Below, in pieces: positions 27,620 through 38,153 of a stretch of 64,000 nt of DNA (positions are counted from its first letter, which is position 1; each line of letters opens with the position of its first letter). The stretch is from Paracidovorax konjaci (GTDB taxonomy: Bacteria > Pseudomonadota > Gammaproteobacteria > Burkholderiales > Burkholderiaceae_C): the NCBI RefSeq assembly GCF_900112675.1, contig NZ_FOMQ01000010.1:1-64000 (forward strand), read 5' to 3'. A program made the translations under genes and the position numbers. The notes beneath the pieces were generated by a model. That model was not told the DNA's origin and did no database searches. It saw only the letters and a list, made by a program, of their open reading frames with translations.

Positions 27620-28170
27620 GCGGCCCCCTTCCCGGCCTGCGCCGCGTAGTGCGTGAACACACGGGTGTTGCCGTCGCGCGCGACCAGCAGCACGTCGTAG
27701 GCGTCGCGGCGGCCACGGTAGATCGCGCCGTCCATGCCGGGCGAGCCGATGGGCATGCCGGGCACGGCCAGGCCCAGGGCCTGCGGCTTCTCCCGCAGCA
27801 GGCGCTGTACGTCGGCGGCCGGCACGTGGCCTTCGAGCAGGTAGCCGCCCACGAGCGCCGTGTGGCACGAGCCCAGCCGGTCGGGCAGGCCCAGGCGCTT
27901 GCGCACGGCGGTGTTGCCGGTCTCGTGCACGGTGGGCACGAAACCGTGGGCACGCAGGTGGTCGACCCAGTCCTGGCAGCAGCCGCAGCTCGGGTCCTTC
28001 CAGATTTCGACCGGGGTGCCGGCGGCCGCCGGGGCGGCCTGGGCCGAGGCGCGGCGGGGCAGGGTGGCGAGTGCGCCGGCCGCGGTGGCGGCGAGGGCCG
28101 CGGCCAGCAAGGCGCGGCGCGGCAGGGCGCGGGCAAGAAGAACAGGGTGGGTGGGGTGCGTCATGTGCAT
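27616..28170 (-). CDS. DUF411 metal-binding exported protein
   Basis: 184 residues. Signal peptide with LLAAALAATAAGALA, cleavage near ASAQA. The mature part opens with VEIWKDPSCGCCQDWVDHL, the DUF411 CxxC-type block. It continues with GSCHTALVGGYLLEGHVP and AVPGMPIGSPGM, all diagnostic of the family, which is commonly found in copper and silver resistance loci. The likely job is periplasmic copper binding or delivery. Stop and start overlap (ATGA) with the CusF-like gene, so the two are translated together. Confidence 0.9.
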   Translation of the reverse strand: MHMTHPTHPVLLARALPRRALLAAALAATAAGALATLPRRASAQAAPAAAGTPVEIWKDPSCGCCQDWVDHLRAHGFVPTVHETGNTAVRKRLGLPDRLGSCHTALVGGYLLEGHVPAADVQRLLREKPQALGLAVPGMPIGSPGMDGAIYRGRRDAYDVLLVARDGNTRVFTHYAAQAGKGAA

Positions 28171-28239
28171 GCTCCGTGGGAAAGGCGCGGGTTGGGACAG
28201 GGGCGGCTGGGCGCGATAGCCATGGGATGAATATGCTCC

Positions 28240-28285
28240 ATGCCGCCGGATTCATTGAAAAGTTTGCTATTGATTTGGTAGCGAA
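28240..28285 (+). repeat. Dispersed 46-bp hairpin repeat, copy 2 (decayed stem)
   Basis: ATGCCGCCGGATTCATTGAA... followed by TTTGCTAT-N7-GTAGCGAA. Two changes weaken the stem relative to copy 1. It sits in the 180-bp gap between the multicopper oxidase and the DUF411 gene, so it may split the cluster into two transcription units. Confidence 0.8.
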
Positions 28286-28350
28286 TCGGTCTGGCGTGCC
28301 TGGCAAGCCGGTGTGGGGGACGAGGGCCCCATCGGCTGCGCGCTCCCGCA

Positions 28351-29757
28351 TCAGTGGTGCGCGCCGTGCGGCTTGCGCACGGTGGCTCGCGCCGCGCCGG
28401 CGGGAGCGGATGCGGGGCTGGCAGGGGCCGCCGCAGGGGGCAGGCCTTCCGCCGGCCCCTGCCATTCGCGCGCCACGGTGCCTGGCGGGTGGGCGTAGTC
28501 GCCGGGGTCGCGCCAGTCGCCGCGCGCCAGGCCCTCGCGCACCTTGAGCACGCTGAACATGCCGCCCATCTCCAGCGCGCCGAACGGGCCGGTGCCGGTC
28601 ATCATGGGGTGGGTGTTCTCGGGCAGCGGCATTTCCATGGCGCCCATGTCGGCCATGCCGCGCTCGCCCATCGCCATGTAGTCGGGCACGATCTTCTGGA
28701 TGCGGCCCACGAGGCCGCGGTGGTCCGTGCCGATCATGGTGGGCACGTCGTGGCCCATGGCACCCATGGTGTGGTGGCTCTTGTGGCAGTGCACGGCCCA
28801 GTCGCCGGGCTCGTCGGCGATGAATTCGATCTGCCGCATCTGGCCCACGGCGATGTCGGTGGTCACCTCGGGCCAGCGCGCCGATGGCGGCACGGCGCCG
28901 CCGTCGGTGCCCGTCACCTCGAACTCGTGGCCGTGCACGTGGATGGGGTGGTTGGTCATGGTGAGGTTGCCGATGCGCAGGCGCACGCGGTCGCCGCGCC
29001 GCGCGACGAGGGGGTCGATGCCGGGGAAGACGCGGCTGTTCCACGACCAGATGTTGAAGTCGGTCATCTCGTTCACGCGCGGCGTGCGGCTGCCGGGCTC
29101 CACCGCGAAGGCGCCCAGCAGGAAGGCGATGTCGCGGTCGGCCGTGGCGATCCGCGGATGCCGGCCGCTCGCGTCCAGGCGCGGGTGGGTGATCCACAGG
29201 CCCATGAGGCCCATGGCCATCTGCACCATCTCGTCGGCGTGCGGGTGGTACATGAAGGTGCCGGGCCGCCGCGCGGTGAACTCGTACACGAACGTCTTGC
29301 CTGCGGGAATGGCCGGCTGCGTGAGGCCGGATACGCCGTCCATGCCGTTGGGCAGGCGCTGGCCGTGCCAGTGCACGCTGGTGTGCTCGGGCAGCCGGTT
29401 GGTGACGAAGATGCGCACGCGGTCCCCCTCGACCACCTCGATGGTGGGACCGGGGCTCTGCCCGTTGTAGCCCCAGAGGTTGGCGCTGAATCCCGGCGCG
29501 AATTCACGCACCACGGGCTCGGCGACGAGGTGGAATTCCTTCACGCCGCCGTTCATGCGCCAGGGCAGGCTCCAGCCGTTCAGGGTGACCACGGGGTGGA
29601 AGGGCCGGCCCGTGGGTGGGGGCGGCGGCACCTGCGTGGCGGTGCCCGCGGGGGCCGCGGCCTCGGGCAGGCCGGCCAGGGCCGCGCGGCCCACGGAGGC
29701 GGTGGAGAGCGCGGCCACGGCCGTGGCCGCTCCGCTGAAGAAGTGTCTGCGTTGCAT
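28351..29757 (-). CDS. Multicopper oxidase (CopA/CueO-type), Tat-exported
   Basis: 468 residues. The N-terminus MQRRHFFSGAATAVAALS is a twin-arginine signal. The four copper-binding segments are present: HWHG, HPHA, HPIHVHGHEF, and HCHKSHHTMGAM near the C-terminal third. A Met/His-rich tail follows (AMGERGMADMGAMEM). Known role of the family: oxidising Cu(I) to less toxic Cu(II) in the periplasm. The end of the protein is His-rich (KPHGAHH). It lies 6 bp after the TolC-like gene on the same strand. Confidence 0.93.
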   Translation of the reverse strand: MQRRHFFSGAATAVAALSTASVGRAALAGLPEAAAPAGTATQVPPPPPTGRPFHPVVTLNGWSLPWRMNGGVKEFHLVAEPVVREFAPGFSANLWGYNGQSPGPTIEVVEGDRVRIFVTNRLPEHTSVHWHGQRLPNGMDGVSGLTQPAIPAGKTFVYEFTARRPGTFMYHPHADEMVQMAMGLMGLWITHPRLDASGRHPRIATADRDIAFLLGAFAVEPGSRTPRVNEMTDFNIWSWNSRVFPGIDPLVARRGDRVRLRIGNLTMTNHPIHVHGHEFEVTGTDGGAVPPSARWPEVTTDIAVGQMRQIEFIADEPGDWAVHCHKSHHTMGAMGHDVPTMIGTDHRGLVGRIQKIVPDYMAMGERGMADMGAMEMPLPENTHPMMTGTGPFGALEMGGMFSVLKVREGLARGDWRDPGDYAHPPGTVAREWQGPAEGLPPAAAPASPASAPAGAARATVRKPHGAHH

Positions 29758-29763
29758 GGTGGT

Positions 29764-31254
29764 TCAATGCCCCGCGCCGGCCGTCGCCGCGCTGGAGGAG
29801 GAAGTGGGGGATGGGGAAGAAGAAGGCGCCGCGGCCACGGTGGCCCCGCTGCCGGGCGAGCCCACGGCCAGGGCGAACTGCAGGTCGGCGTCCGCGAGCC
29901 AGAAGTCGCGGCGCGCCTCGATGGCCTCCGCGACGGCCTGGGTGCTCTGCCGGGCCTCGGCCAGCAGATCCCACACGCTGGCGAGCATGCCGTTGTAGCG
30001 CAGCAGGGTTTCGTCCTGGATCAGGCGGCGCAGCGGCACCACCTGTTGCTCCTGCGCCTGCGCGAGTTCCCACGCGGTGCGGTAGCCGCGCCAGCGCATG
30101 CGCACCTCGGCGCGCGCCTGCAGGGCGGTCTGCTGCAGCAGGGCGGCGTTCTCGCGCACCAGGGCACTGGCGCGCGCGCTGGAGGCGCCGCCGGCGTCCC
30201 AGAGCGGCAGCGGCAGCTCCAGCTCCCAGCCGCGCTGCACCTCGGCATGGCCCGCCGAGGCGCCGGCGCGCCCGGTGGTGGTGTTGCGCTGGTAGCCGAT
30301 GCCGATCTCGCCGAAGAGCGAGCCCACGCGCGCGAAGCCCTGCTGGTCGGCCACGCGGTCGAGGCCGAGCCGCGCCGCGCGCACGTCGAGCCGCTCGCGC
30401 AGCGCGCGCTGCTCCAGGCCCTCGGCCGGCAGCGGCGCGCCGGGCAGATCCGCCAGCCGCCCGGGCAGCGCGATCGCCTCGGCCCCCGCGCCCCAGAGGC
30501 CGAGCGTGAGCGCGAGCGCTTCGCGCGCGTTGGCGGCCGCCAGGCGCGCCTGCGCGAGCCGTGTGCGCGCATCGGCCAGCACCGCCTGCTCCCGCGCCTG
30601 CTGCAGCCGGCTCCAGTTGCCCACGCGGGCCATGCGCCGCGCCAGTTCGGCGCCCACCTCGGCGGCGTCGTGCATGCGCTCCTGGGTGGCCAGCAGTTCC
30701 TGCGCGGCCACCGCGCGCAGCCAGGCGCGCCGTGCGTCGCTGGCCAGGCGCGCGGCATCGGTGGCGGCGGCCAGCGTGTCCTGCTCGCGCAGGCTGCCCT
30801 GCCAGCGGCTGCGCCAGGGCAGGGTGACGAGTTCGATCAGGCCGAAGGTGATCGACCGCTCGATCTCCCGCTCGTGCGGGTTCGTGAGCCGGCCGAGCGC
30901 CAGCACCGGATTGGGCAGCGTGAGCGCCTGCACGCGCTCGGCATCCTGCACGCCGAGCCGCGCCAGCCGCGCCTGCAGGCCGGGGTTGCGCAGCAGCGCG
31001 ATGCGCACCGCGGCCTCTTCGGTGAGCGGCTGCGCCAGCCAGCCGCCGATGGCGGCCTCGGCGGCCCGCTCTGCGGCCGGGTCGGGCGAGGGCAGCTGCG
31101 CGCCGTCGGCCCCCGCGGTGCGGCCCTGCAGCGTGGCCTGCACGTCGCCGCGCAGGCCATCGGGCGACACGCTGGCGCAGCCCGCGAGCAGCAGGGCCGC
31201 GGCCAGGGTGCTCCAGCGCAGCGCGCGGCTTCGGGTATCGCTCGCTGCACTCAT
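29764..31254 (-). CDS. TolC-family outer-membrane lipoprotein of the copper cluster
   Basis: 496 residues. Lipobox LLLAGCAS with Cys26, then two OEP-type repeats with long amphipathic helices; the closest pattern is the CusC/CzcC group (FGLIELVTLPWRSRWQ, GWELELPLPLWDAGG). No adaptor or RND pump is encoded beside it. Either it uses a pump encoded elsewhere, or it works with the multicopper oxidase in another way. Its start overlaps the preceding gene by 4 bp. Confidence 0.88.
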   Translation of the reverse strand: MSAASDTRSRALRWSTLAAALLLAGCASVSPDGLRGDVQATLQGRTAGADGAQLPSPDPAAERAAEAAIGGWLAQPLTEEAAVRIALLRNPGLQARLARLGVQDAERVQALTLPNPVLALGRLTNPHEREIERSITFGLIELVTLPWRSRWQGSLREQDTLAAATDAARLASDARRAWLRAVAAQELLATQERMHDAAEVGAELARRMARVGNWSRLQQAREQAVLADARTRLAQARLAAANAREALALTLGLWGAGAEAIALPGRLADLPGAPLPAEGLEQRALRERLDVRAARLGLDRVADQQGFARVGSLFGEIGIGYQRNTTTGRAGASAGHAEVQRGWELELPLPLWDAGGASSARASALVRENAALLQQTALQARAEVRMRWRGYRTAWELAQAQEQQVVPLRRLIQDETLLRYNGMLASVWDLLAEARQSTQAVAEAIEARRDFWLADADLQFALAVGSPGSGATVAAAPSSSPSPTSSSSAATAGAGH

Positions 31255-31703
31255 GGCCGGTGCTCCCCGGGATGGTGGTGTCCGGCGGGATGGGCCGTGT
31301 TCCCGGGCGCCGCCGGATCGCCCACGGCCGCCGGGGGGCGGGCAGGGCTGCGGGCGCCCTGGCGCGCTTCCCAGGCCACGATGTCGGCATGCCCGCGCGG
31401 GAACTCGGCCACGGCCGCATGGGCGTCGCGCCAGCCGATGGGTGCGCCTTCGCCGGGCCAGGGCGGCAGCGCCGCGTGGCGCGGTGGGGCGGTGGCGGCA
31501 TCCGCGCGGGCGGCATCGGCCGGCGCGGAGGGTGCCGTGGACGGTCCGGGTGCCGGCTGCGCCAGCGCGGCGGTCGGCACGGCGGCGACAAGGGCCAGCG
31601 CGGCGGGCAGGGCCGCGCGGGACAGCGAAAAGCAGTGGAAACGGAGGAAACGAAGGGAACGGAAGGAACGTGGAAGCGGGGCACGGGGCCACGGGGCGTG
31701 CAT
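31251..31703 (-). CDS. Exported Pro/Ala/His-rich protein of the copper cluster
   Basis: 150 residues from ATG 31703 (Shine-Dalgarno AGGAG). Arg-rich start, hydrophobic core ALPAALALVAAVPTAALA, then a mature part rich in Pro, Ala and His with a C-terminal HPAGHHHPGEHRP that could bind metal. It has a short conserved-looking centre, PIGWRDAHAAVAEFPRGHADIVAWE. Unrecognised family, found here directly before the TolC-like gene (4-bp overlap). Its place and its His tail suggest a copper-related periplasmic role (inference). Confidence 0.65.
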   Translation of the reverse strand: MHAPWPRAPLPRSFRSLRFLRFHCFSLSRAALPAALALVAAVPTAALAQPAPGPSTAPSAPADAARADAATAPPRHAALPPWPGEGAPIGWRDAHAAVAEFPRGHADIVAWEARQGARSPARPPAAVGDPAAPGNTAHPAGHHHPGEHRP

Positions 31704-31802
31704 GGGGCATCTCCTGGACTCGGGGGCAGGGAACGCGGCCGCGGGCGCGCGCTGCCCGGGCGGGCGACGCGGCCATCGCGGACGCACTTCGGGCGTCGAG
31801 AC

Positions 31803-32252
31803 TCAGGCGATGGGTGGCTTGGTGGCCTGCGCGGGCAGGGCGCTCGCGAAGCGGATGGCCGACTGCGGCTTCAGCGCGCCGCGGTGGGGGCCCGCGGCCA
31901 GGCGGGCCGCGGGGGGCGCCATCACCGCGGTGTGGCAGACCTCACAGTCGGCGCAGGCCGTGTGCGAGGCGTGGGGGGACTGGGGATCGCAGCCGTGGCC
32001 GCCGGTGTGGTCTTCGGCCTCCGCGTGGCAGGCGGGCAGCGCGGCCGGCACGGCCTGGGTGTCTACGCCATGCGCGCCATGCGCACCTTCAGGGGCGTGG
32101 CCGGCATGCGCCGCCGCTGCCGCCTGCGCGGAAGGCTGCGCAGGCGCCGTGCCATGCAGCCCCCCGGCCGCCATCTGCGCCGCCATGGCCGGTGCCGTCA
32201 GGCCGCGCAGGGCCAGCAGCACGATCAGGGCGAGGAAGACGATGCGGCGCAT
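31803..32252 (-). CDS. Exported His/Cys-containing protein, DUF2946-like
   Basis: 149 residues from ATG 32252. Signal peptide MRRIVFLALIVLLALRGLTAPAMA, then a His-rich stretch (AGHAPEGAHGAHG, HTGGHGCD) and the cluster HTACADCEVCHTAVM. A secreted protein with a central C-x2-C-x2-CH block is typical of DUF2946 proteins found in copper loci. It is the first gene of the copper cluster in the direction of transcription. Confidence 0.65.
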   Translation of the reverse strand: MRRIVFLALIVLLALRGLTAPAMAAQMAAGGLHGTAPAQPSAQAAAAAHAGHAPEGAHGAHGVDTQAVPAALPACHAEAEDHTGGHGCDPQSPHASHTACADCEVCHTAVMAPPAARLAAGPHRGALKPQSAIRFASALPAQATKPPIA

Positions 32253-32503
32253 GGGCGGCAATGATACGGGCGCAGGGCTGGCCCGTGGGCAGAGAGCCTG
32301 CTGCGGCAGGAGGGTGAACGTGCCGGCAGGGCGGCGGTGCGGGCCCGATCCACCTTTCAACACCGGCGGGTACGGTGCAGGATCCTGCCTCGCATCATTT
32401 ACGTGCGGTGGACCACCGTCTCTCTCATCACGTACCTGATCCACCAGACCTTTTCAACAAGGGCGACGGCGGATCCTCGCGATAGGCTTGGCGAGCCCCC
32501 GCA

Positions 32504-33133
32504 TCACACGGCCATGTACCGCCCCGGCCGGTGGTTCATCGCCAGCACGAGGTTGAGCGCCACCGCGCCCACGATGGACCAGAGCACGCGGCCGGGCTCC
32601 ACGGTGAAGAGGGCCAGCAGCACGATGGCGCAGTCCACACCCATCTGCACCTTGCCGGCGCGCCAGCCGTGGCGGTCCTGCAGGTAGAGCGCGAGGATGC
32701 CCACGCCGCCCAGGCTGCAGCGGTGGCGGAACAGCACGAGAAAGCCCGTGCCGACGATGAGCCCGCCGGCCACGGCCGCATAGAGCGGCTGCAGCGCCGA
32801 GAGCTGCAGGAAGCGCGACTGCGCCTCGGTCATGACCGACAGCAGCAGCACGGCCGCGAAGGTCTTGACCGTGAAGGCGCGCCCCATCTTGCGCCAGGCC
32901 AGCCAGTAGAACGGCAGGTTGAGCAGGAAGAACCATTTGCCGAACCCCAGGCCCGTCGCGTAGTGCAGCAGGAAGGCGATGCCCGCCGTGCCGCCCGTGA
33001 GCAGGCCTGCGCTGGTGAAGAAGGCCACGCCGACCGAGATCAGCAGCACGCCCGTGAACAGGGCCAGGGTGTCTTCGGTGGTGGTGTGCGGGACCATGGG
33101 CGGGGCGGGCGGGGGGATGAGGGTCTGGCTCAT
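32504..33133 (-). CDS. YitT-family membrane protein
   Basis: 209 residues from ATG 33133 with five or six membrane helices (LFTGVLLISVGVAFFTSAGL, GGTAGIAFLLHYATGLGFG, YAAVAGGLIVGTGFLVLF). The GGTAGIAFLLH block and the later SLGGVGILALYLQDR match the YitT/DUF161 repeat. The C-terminal DUF2179 domain of longer YitT proteins is absent. Function of the family is not settled; transport has been suggested. It lies between the copper cluster and the metal ATPase without obvious coupling. Confidence 0.85.
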   Translation of the reverse strand: MSQTLIPPPAPPMVPHTTTEDTLALFTGVLLISVGVAFFTSAGLLTGGTAGIAFLLHYATGLGFGKWFFLLNLPFYWLAWRKMGRAFTVKTFAAVLLLSVMTEAQSRFLQLSALQPLYAAVAGGLIVGTGFLVLFRHRCSLGGVGILALYLQDRHGWRAGKVQMGVDCAIVLLALFTVEPGRVLWSIVGAVALNLVLAMNHRPGRYMAV

Positions 33134-33513
33134 GGCGGGGTGGTCAGGCAGGACGGAGAGGAGGCGTGAGGCCGCGGGAACGGGGCGGGCACCGCGGCCC
33201 GCGCGGTGGGCCGGTGCGGTGCGATCCACCGGTGCCGGCCGGCCGCGCCGCGCCGGCATGGGGCCCGCAATTGCAGCATGCCGCGCGGGCCGGTGGATTG
33301 CGGTGCATCAAGGGGCGCCAGCCGGCTGGGCAGAGTTTGCTCTGTTTTTGATAGCAAACTATTCAATGGATACGGCGGCATGGGTGCGATTCTAGGGTAA
33401 ACCCTGGTGGTGCCGGTTCGGATCACCGGGTTTCCGGGATGCGGCACGGCGCGGGCGTGGAGCCTGCAGCAAGAACCGCGCCACCGCTCGGCGGCCCGCC
33501 TGCCCTCCGCCTG
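33134..33513. other. 380-bp intergenic region containing repeat copy 3
   Basis: Between the YitT gene start and the P-type ATPase stop, both on the minus strand. It holds the 46-bp repeat at 33336-33381 and otherwise G/C-rich sequence without a supported ORF. The promoter of the YitT gene must lie here, but I could not place it. Confidence 0.5.
33336..33381 (-). repeat. Dispersed 46-bp hairpin repeat, copy 3
   Basis: Read on the minus strand: ATGCCGCCGTATCCATTG..., then TTTGCTAT-N7-AGAGCAAA. One mismatch in the stem. Located between the metal ATPase stop and the YitT gene. Confidence 0.8.
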
Positions 33514-35634
<2,121 letters not shown>

Positions 35635-35704
35635 GGTGTTTTTTCCTTTGAATGGGCGCGAAAGGGCGATTTCCGACAAGGGCCCGCAACGGGACCGTGC
35701 CATC

Positions 35705-35735
35705 ATTGAAAACCTTCAAGCCGCTTCAAGGTCAA
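35705..35735 (-). promoter_or_regulatory. MerR-type promoter/operator of the metal ATPase
   Basis: On the minus strand: -35 TTGACC (complement of 35730-35735), a 19-bp spacer and -10 TTCAAT (complement of 35705-35710). The spacer is filled by a dyad ACCTTGAAGC-G-GCTTGAAGGT (35712-35732), whose arms match at 9 of 10 positions. An over-long spacer with the dyad between -35 and -10 is the hallmark of MerR/CadR-regulated promoters. The ATPase ATG is about 70 bp downstream. Confidence 0.85.
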
Positions 35736-35738
35736 GCC

Positions 35739-36203
35739 GTGTCCGCCCCAAGCCCCTACCACCGTATCGGCGATGCCGCCCGCCTGTCGGGCGTGCCGGC
35801 CGCCAACATCCGCTACTACGAGAAGGAGGGGCTGCTGCCCGCCCAGGCCCGCGCCGACAATCGTTACCGCCTCTACAGCGACGACGAGATCCACCGCCTG
35901 CGCTTCATCCGCCTGTGCCGCGCGATGGACATGTCGCTCGAGGAGGTGCGCACGCTGCTCGCGCTGGGCCGCGGCCCGGGCTCGGCCGCCGACCATGCCG
36001 CCTGCGCCACGGTGGACGAGCACTTGCTGCACGTACGCACCCGCCTGCAGGAACTGCAGGCCCTGGAGGCGCAACTGCTGTCGCTGCGCGGGCGCTGCGA
36101 CGGCGCCGACGGCAGCCCCTGCCGCGTGATCGACGCCCTGCACGCGCGCGCCGACGCCCAGCCCCTGCCGTCGCCCGAGCCGCTCGCGCGCCGGCATGTG
36201 TGA
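35739..36203 (+). CDS. CadR/PbrR-like MerR-family regulator
   Basis: 154 residues from GTG 35739. The N-terminal MerR domain reads YHRIGDAARLSGVPAANIRY followed by YEKEGLLP. The dimer helix follows, then the metal site: Cys89 (ACATVDEH), Cys120 and Cys128 (CDGADGSPC). Three such cysteines, with the last two 8 apart, are the Cd/Pb-binding arrangement of CadR and PbrR. The GTG was chosen because all upstream sequence lies over the divergent operator. It should bend and activate the ATPase promoter when metal is bound, and it may repress itself. Confidence 0.92.
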   Translation: MSAPSPYHRIGDAARLSGVPAANIRYYEKEGLLPAQARADNRYRLYSDDEIHRLRFIRLCRAMDMSLEEVRTLLALGRGPGSAADHAACATVDEHLLHVRTRLQELQALEAQLLSLRGRCDGADGSPCRVIDALHARADAQPLPSPEPLARRHV

Positions 36204-36218
36204 CCCGCGCGGAATCGA

Positions 36219-36264
36219 GGTGCTATTTGTTTGATAGCAAAGTATTGAATGGAATCGGCGGCAT
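36219..36264 (-). repeat. Dispersed 46-bp hairpin repeat, copy 4
   Basis: Minus-strand reading: ATGCCGCCGATTCCATTCAA..., then TTTGCTAT-N7-ATAGCACC. Located directly after the merR stop and before the MlaE-like gene, so it separates two unrelated units. Confidence 0.8.
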
Positions 36265-36312
36265 GAGGCACTTTTCATGCTTGGGCGCGCACGGGTGCGT
36301 GGGGCCGGGCGC

Positions 36313-37113
36313 ATGACGGCGCGCACCGACGGCCTGCCCGCGCTGCCGGACCGGCTCTGGCGCGCCGCGCGCGGCTGGGCGCTGGCGTGGTGGCGCATCG
36401 TGCACCTGGGGGCCGTGGTGGCGGTGCTGATGCTGTCGCCGTCGAGCTACGGCCGCGCCACGCGGGCACGCCTGGCGCGCCACATGTACCTGGACACGGC
36501 GCCCATCCTGCTGGGCTTCACGGCGCTGGCCGCGCTGCTCTGCCTGGTGATCACGCGCATCGTGGTGGTCACGGCGCTGAGCTACGGCCTCTCGCGCTAT
36601 GCGCTGGAGATGGTGGTGCGGGTGCTGGTGCTCGAACTCATCCCGCTCACGGCGGCGCTCTTCGTGGCGCTGCGCACCACCATTCCGGGCGGCACGCAGC
36701 TCGCGCTGCTGCGGCTGTCGGGGCACTGGGAGGCGCTGCGCGCGCGCGGCGCCGACCCGGTGCGCGTGGAACTGCTGCCGCGCGTGGTGGCGGGCATCTA
36801 TGCCTGCATCACGCTCGCCGCGCTCTCCTGCGTGGTGGCGCTCGTCATGGCCTACCTGGGCGTCTACGGCGCCAACACGGCGGGGCTGCCGGCCTACACG
36901 CGCATGTTCGGGCAGGTGTTCACGCCGCCCGTCACGCTGGTGTTCGCTCTCAAGACGCTGCTCTTCAGCCTGGCCGTGGCGCTCATCCCCATGGCCGCGG
37001 GCCTGCATGCCACGGGCGACCCGCGCGCCCGCTCCGAGCTGGGCGGCTTCGCGCGCATGTTCGCCGTGCTGCTGCTGATCGAGGTCGCCTCGCTGATGGG
37101 CAACTACTACTGA
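36313..37113 (+). CDS. MlaE/YrbE-type ABC transporter permease
   Basis: 266 residues from ATG 36313; ATG 36277 is an alternative start without a ribosome-binding site. It has five or six membrane helices and the family pattern ALRTTIPGGTQLALLRLSG, with RVELLPRVVAGI in the characteristic cytoplasmic segment. The MlaE family forms the inner-membrane core that moves phospholipids or sterol-like lipids together with an MCE protein and an MlaF ATPase. The MCE gene follows after 32 bp. No ATPase gene is adjacent, which is unusual. Confidence 0.9.
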   Translation: MTARTDGLPALPDRLWRAARGWALAWWRIVHLGAVVAVLMLSPSSYGRATRARLARHMYLDTAPILLGFTALAALLCLVITRIVVVTALSYGLSRYALEMVVRVLVLELIPLTAALFVALRTTIPGGTQLALLRLSGHWEALRARGADPVRVELLPRVVAGIYACITLAALSCVVALVMAYLGVYGANTAGLPAYTRMFGQVFTPPVTLVFALKTLLFSLAVALIPMAAGLHATGDPRARSELGGFARMFAVLLLIEVASLMGNYY

Positions 37114-37145
37114 CCGCCCCGGAAGAATTCCTATCGGACCGCCCC

Positions 37146-38153
37146 ATGAACGATTCCCGCCCCGTACCTCCCGCGCCGCCGCCCGCGGCCGATCCCGCCG
37201 ATGCGCTGCTGCGCCCCGTGTCGCACCTGGAGCGCAAGGCCGCCGCGCTGCTGCTCTTCACGCTCGCGCTCATCGTCGGCTCGGGCCTGTACCTGCTCTA
37301 TGCGCGCGGCGTGTTCGAGCCCACGCAGCAGCTCGTGCTCACGGCCGACGATTCCGAGGGCGTGGTCGCGGGCATGGACGTGACCTTCTCGGGCTTCCCG
37401 ATCGGCCGCGTGCGCCGCACCGAACTCTCGGAGGACGGCAACGTGCGCATCCTGGTCGACGTGCCGCGCAAGGACGCGCACTGGCTGCGCGAGTCGAGCG
37501 TGTTCACCCTGGTGCGCGGCATCGTGGGCGGCACCACCATCAAGGCCTACAGCGGCATCCTGACCGACCCGCCGCTGCCGGACGGCGCCGTGCGCCCGGT
37601 GCTGCGCGGCGACGCCACGGCCGAGATCCCGCAGCTCATGTCGGCCGCGCGCGAGCTGCTGTCCAACCTGCAGGCCATGACCGCGCAGGACGCTGCCCTG
37701 GGCGGCACGCTCGCCAACGTGCGCACGCTCACCGAGCGGCTCAACGCGCCCGGCGGTGCGCTCGGTGTGCTCATGGGCAGCGACGCGGAAGCGAAGAAGA
37801 TCGCCACCACGCTGGACCGCACCAACCAACTGCTCGCGCGCATCGACGGCATGGCCGCCAAGGCCGACCGGCAGGTGTTCGGCGCGGCCGGGGAGGCCGG
37901 CCTGGTGGCCGATGTGCGCAGCACCGCGGTCCAGCTGAACGGCCTGCTGGCCGACACGCGCCAGAGCCTTGCCAAGGTGGACGCCGTGCTGGCCGAGGCC
38001 CAGGCCATCGGTGCCAATGCGCGCGAGGCCACCACCGACCTGGGCGCGCTGCGCGCCGATGTGGAGAGCAACCTGCGCAAGGTCGAGGGCCTGGTCAACG
38101 AGATCCAGCGCAAATGGCCCTTTGCGCGAGACACGGAGATCAAGCTGCCATGA
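37146..38153 (+). CDS. MlaD/MCE-domain lipid-transport protein
   Basis: 335 residues. One N-terminal membrane anchor (AALLLFTLALIVGSGLYLLY) and a MCE domain with QLVLTADDSEGVVAGMDVTF followed by SGFPIGRVRRTEL. A long helical region with coiled-coil character extends to the C-terminus (LDRTNQLLARIDGMAAKADR, TRQSLAKVDAVLAEAQ). This is the layout of an MCE protein that forms a periplasmic hexamer. Its stop overlaps the start of the lipoprotein gene. Confidence 0.92.
   Translation: MNDSRPVPPAPPPAADPADALLRPVSHLERKAAALLLFTLALIVGSGLYLLYARGVFEPTQQLVLTADDSEGVVAGMDVTFSGFPIGRVRRTELSEDGNVRILVDVPRKDAHWLRESSVFTLVRGIVGGTTIKAYSGILTDPPLPDGAVRPVLRGDATAEIPQLMSAARELLSNLQAMTAQDAALGGTLANVRTLTERLNAPGGALGVLMGSDAEAKKIATTLDRTNQLLARIDGMAAKADRQVFGAAGEAGLVADVRSTAVQLNGLLADTRQSLAKVDAVLAEAQAIGANAREATTDLGALRADVESNLRKVEGLVNEIQRKWPFARDTEIKLP

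Noticed and set aside
28354-32439. Plus-strand open frame of 1361 codons opposite the copper cluster
   Set aside because: It is an antisense shadow of six real genes on the minus strand: Ala/Gly/Arg/His-rich, no domains, no ribosome-binding site.
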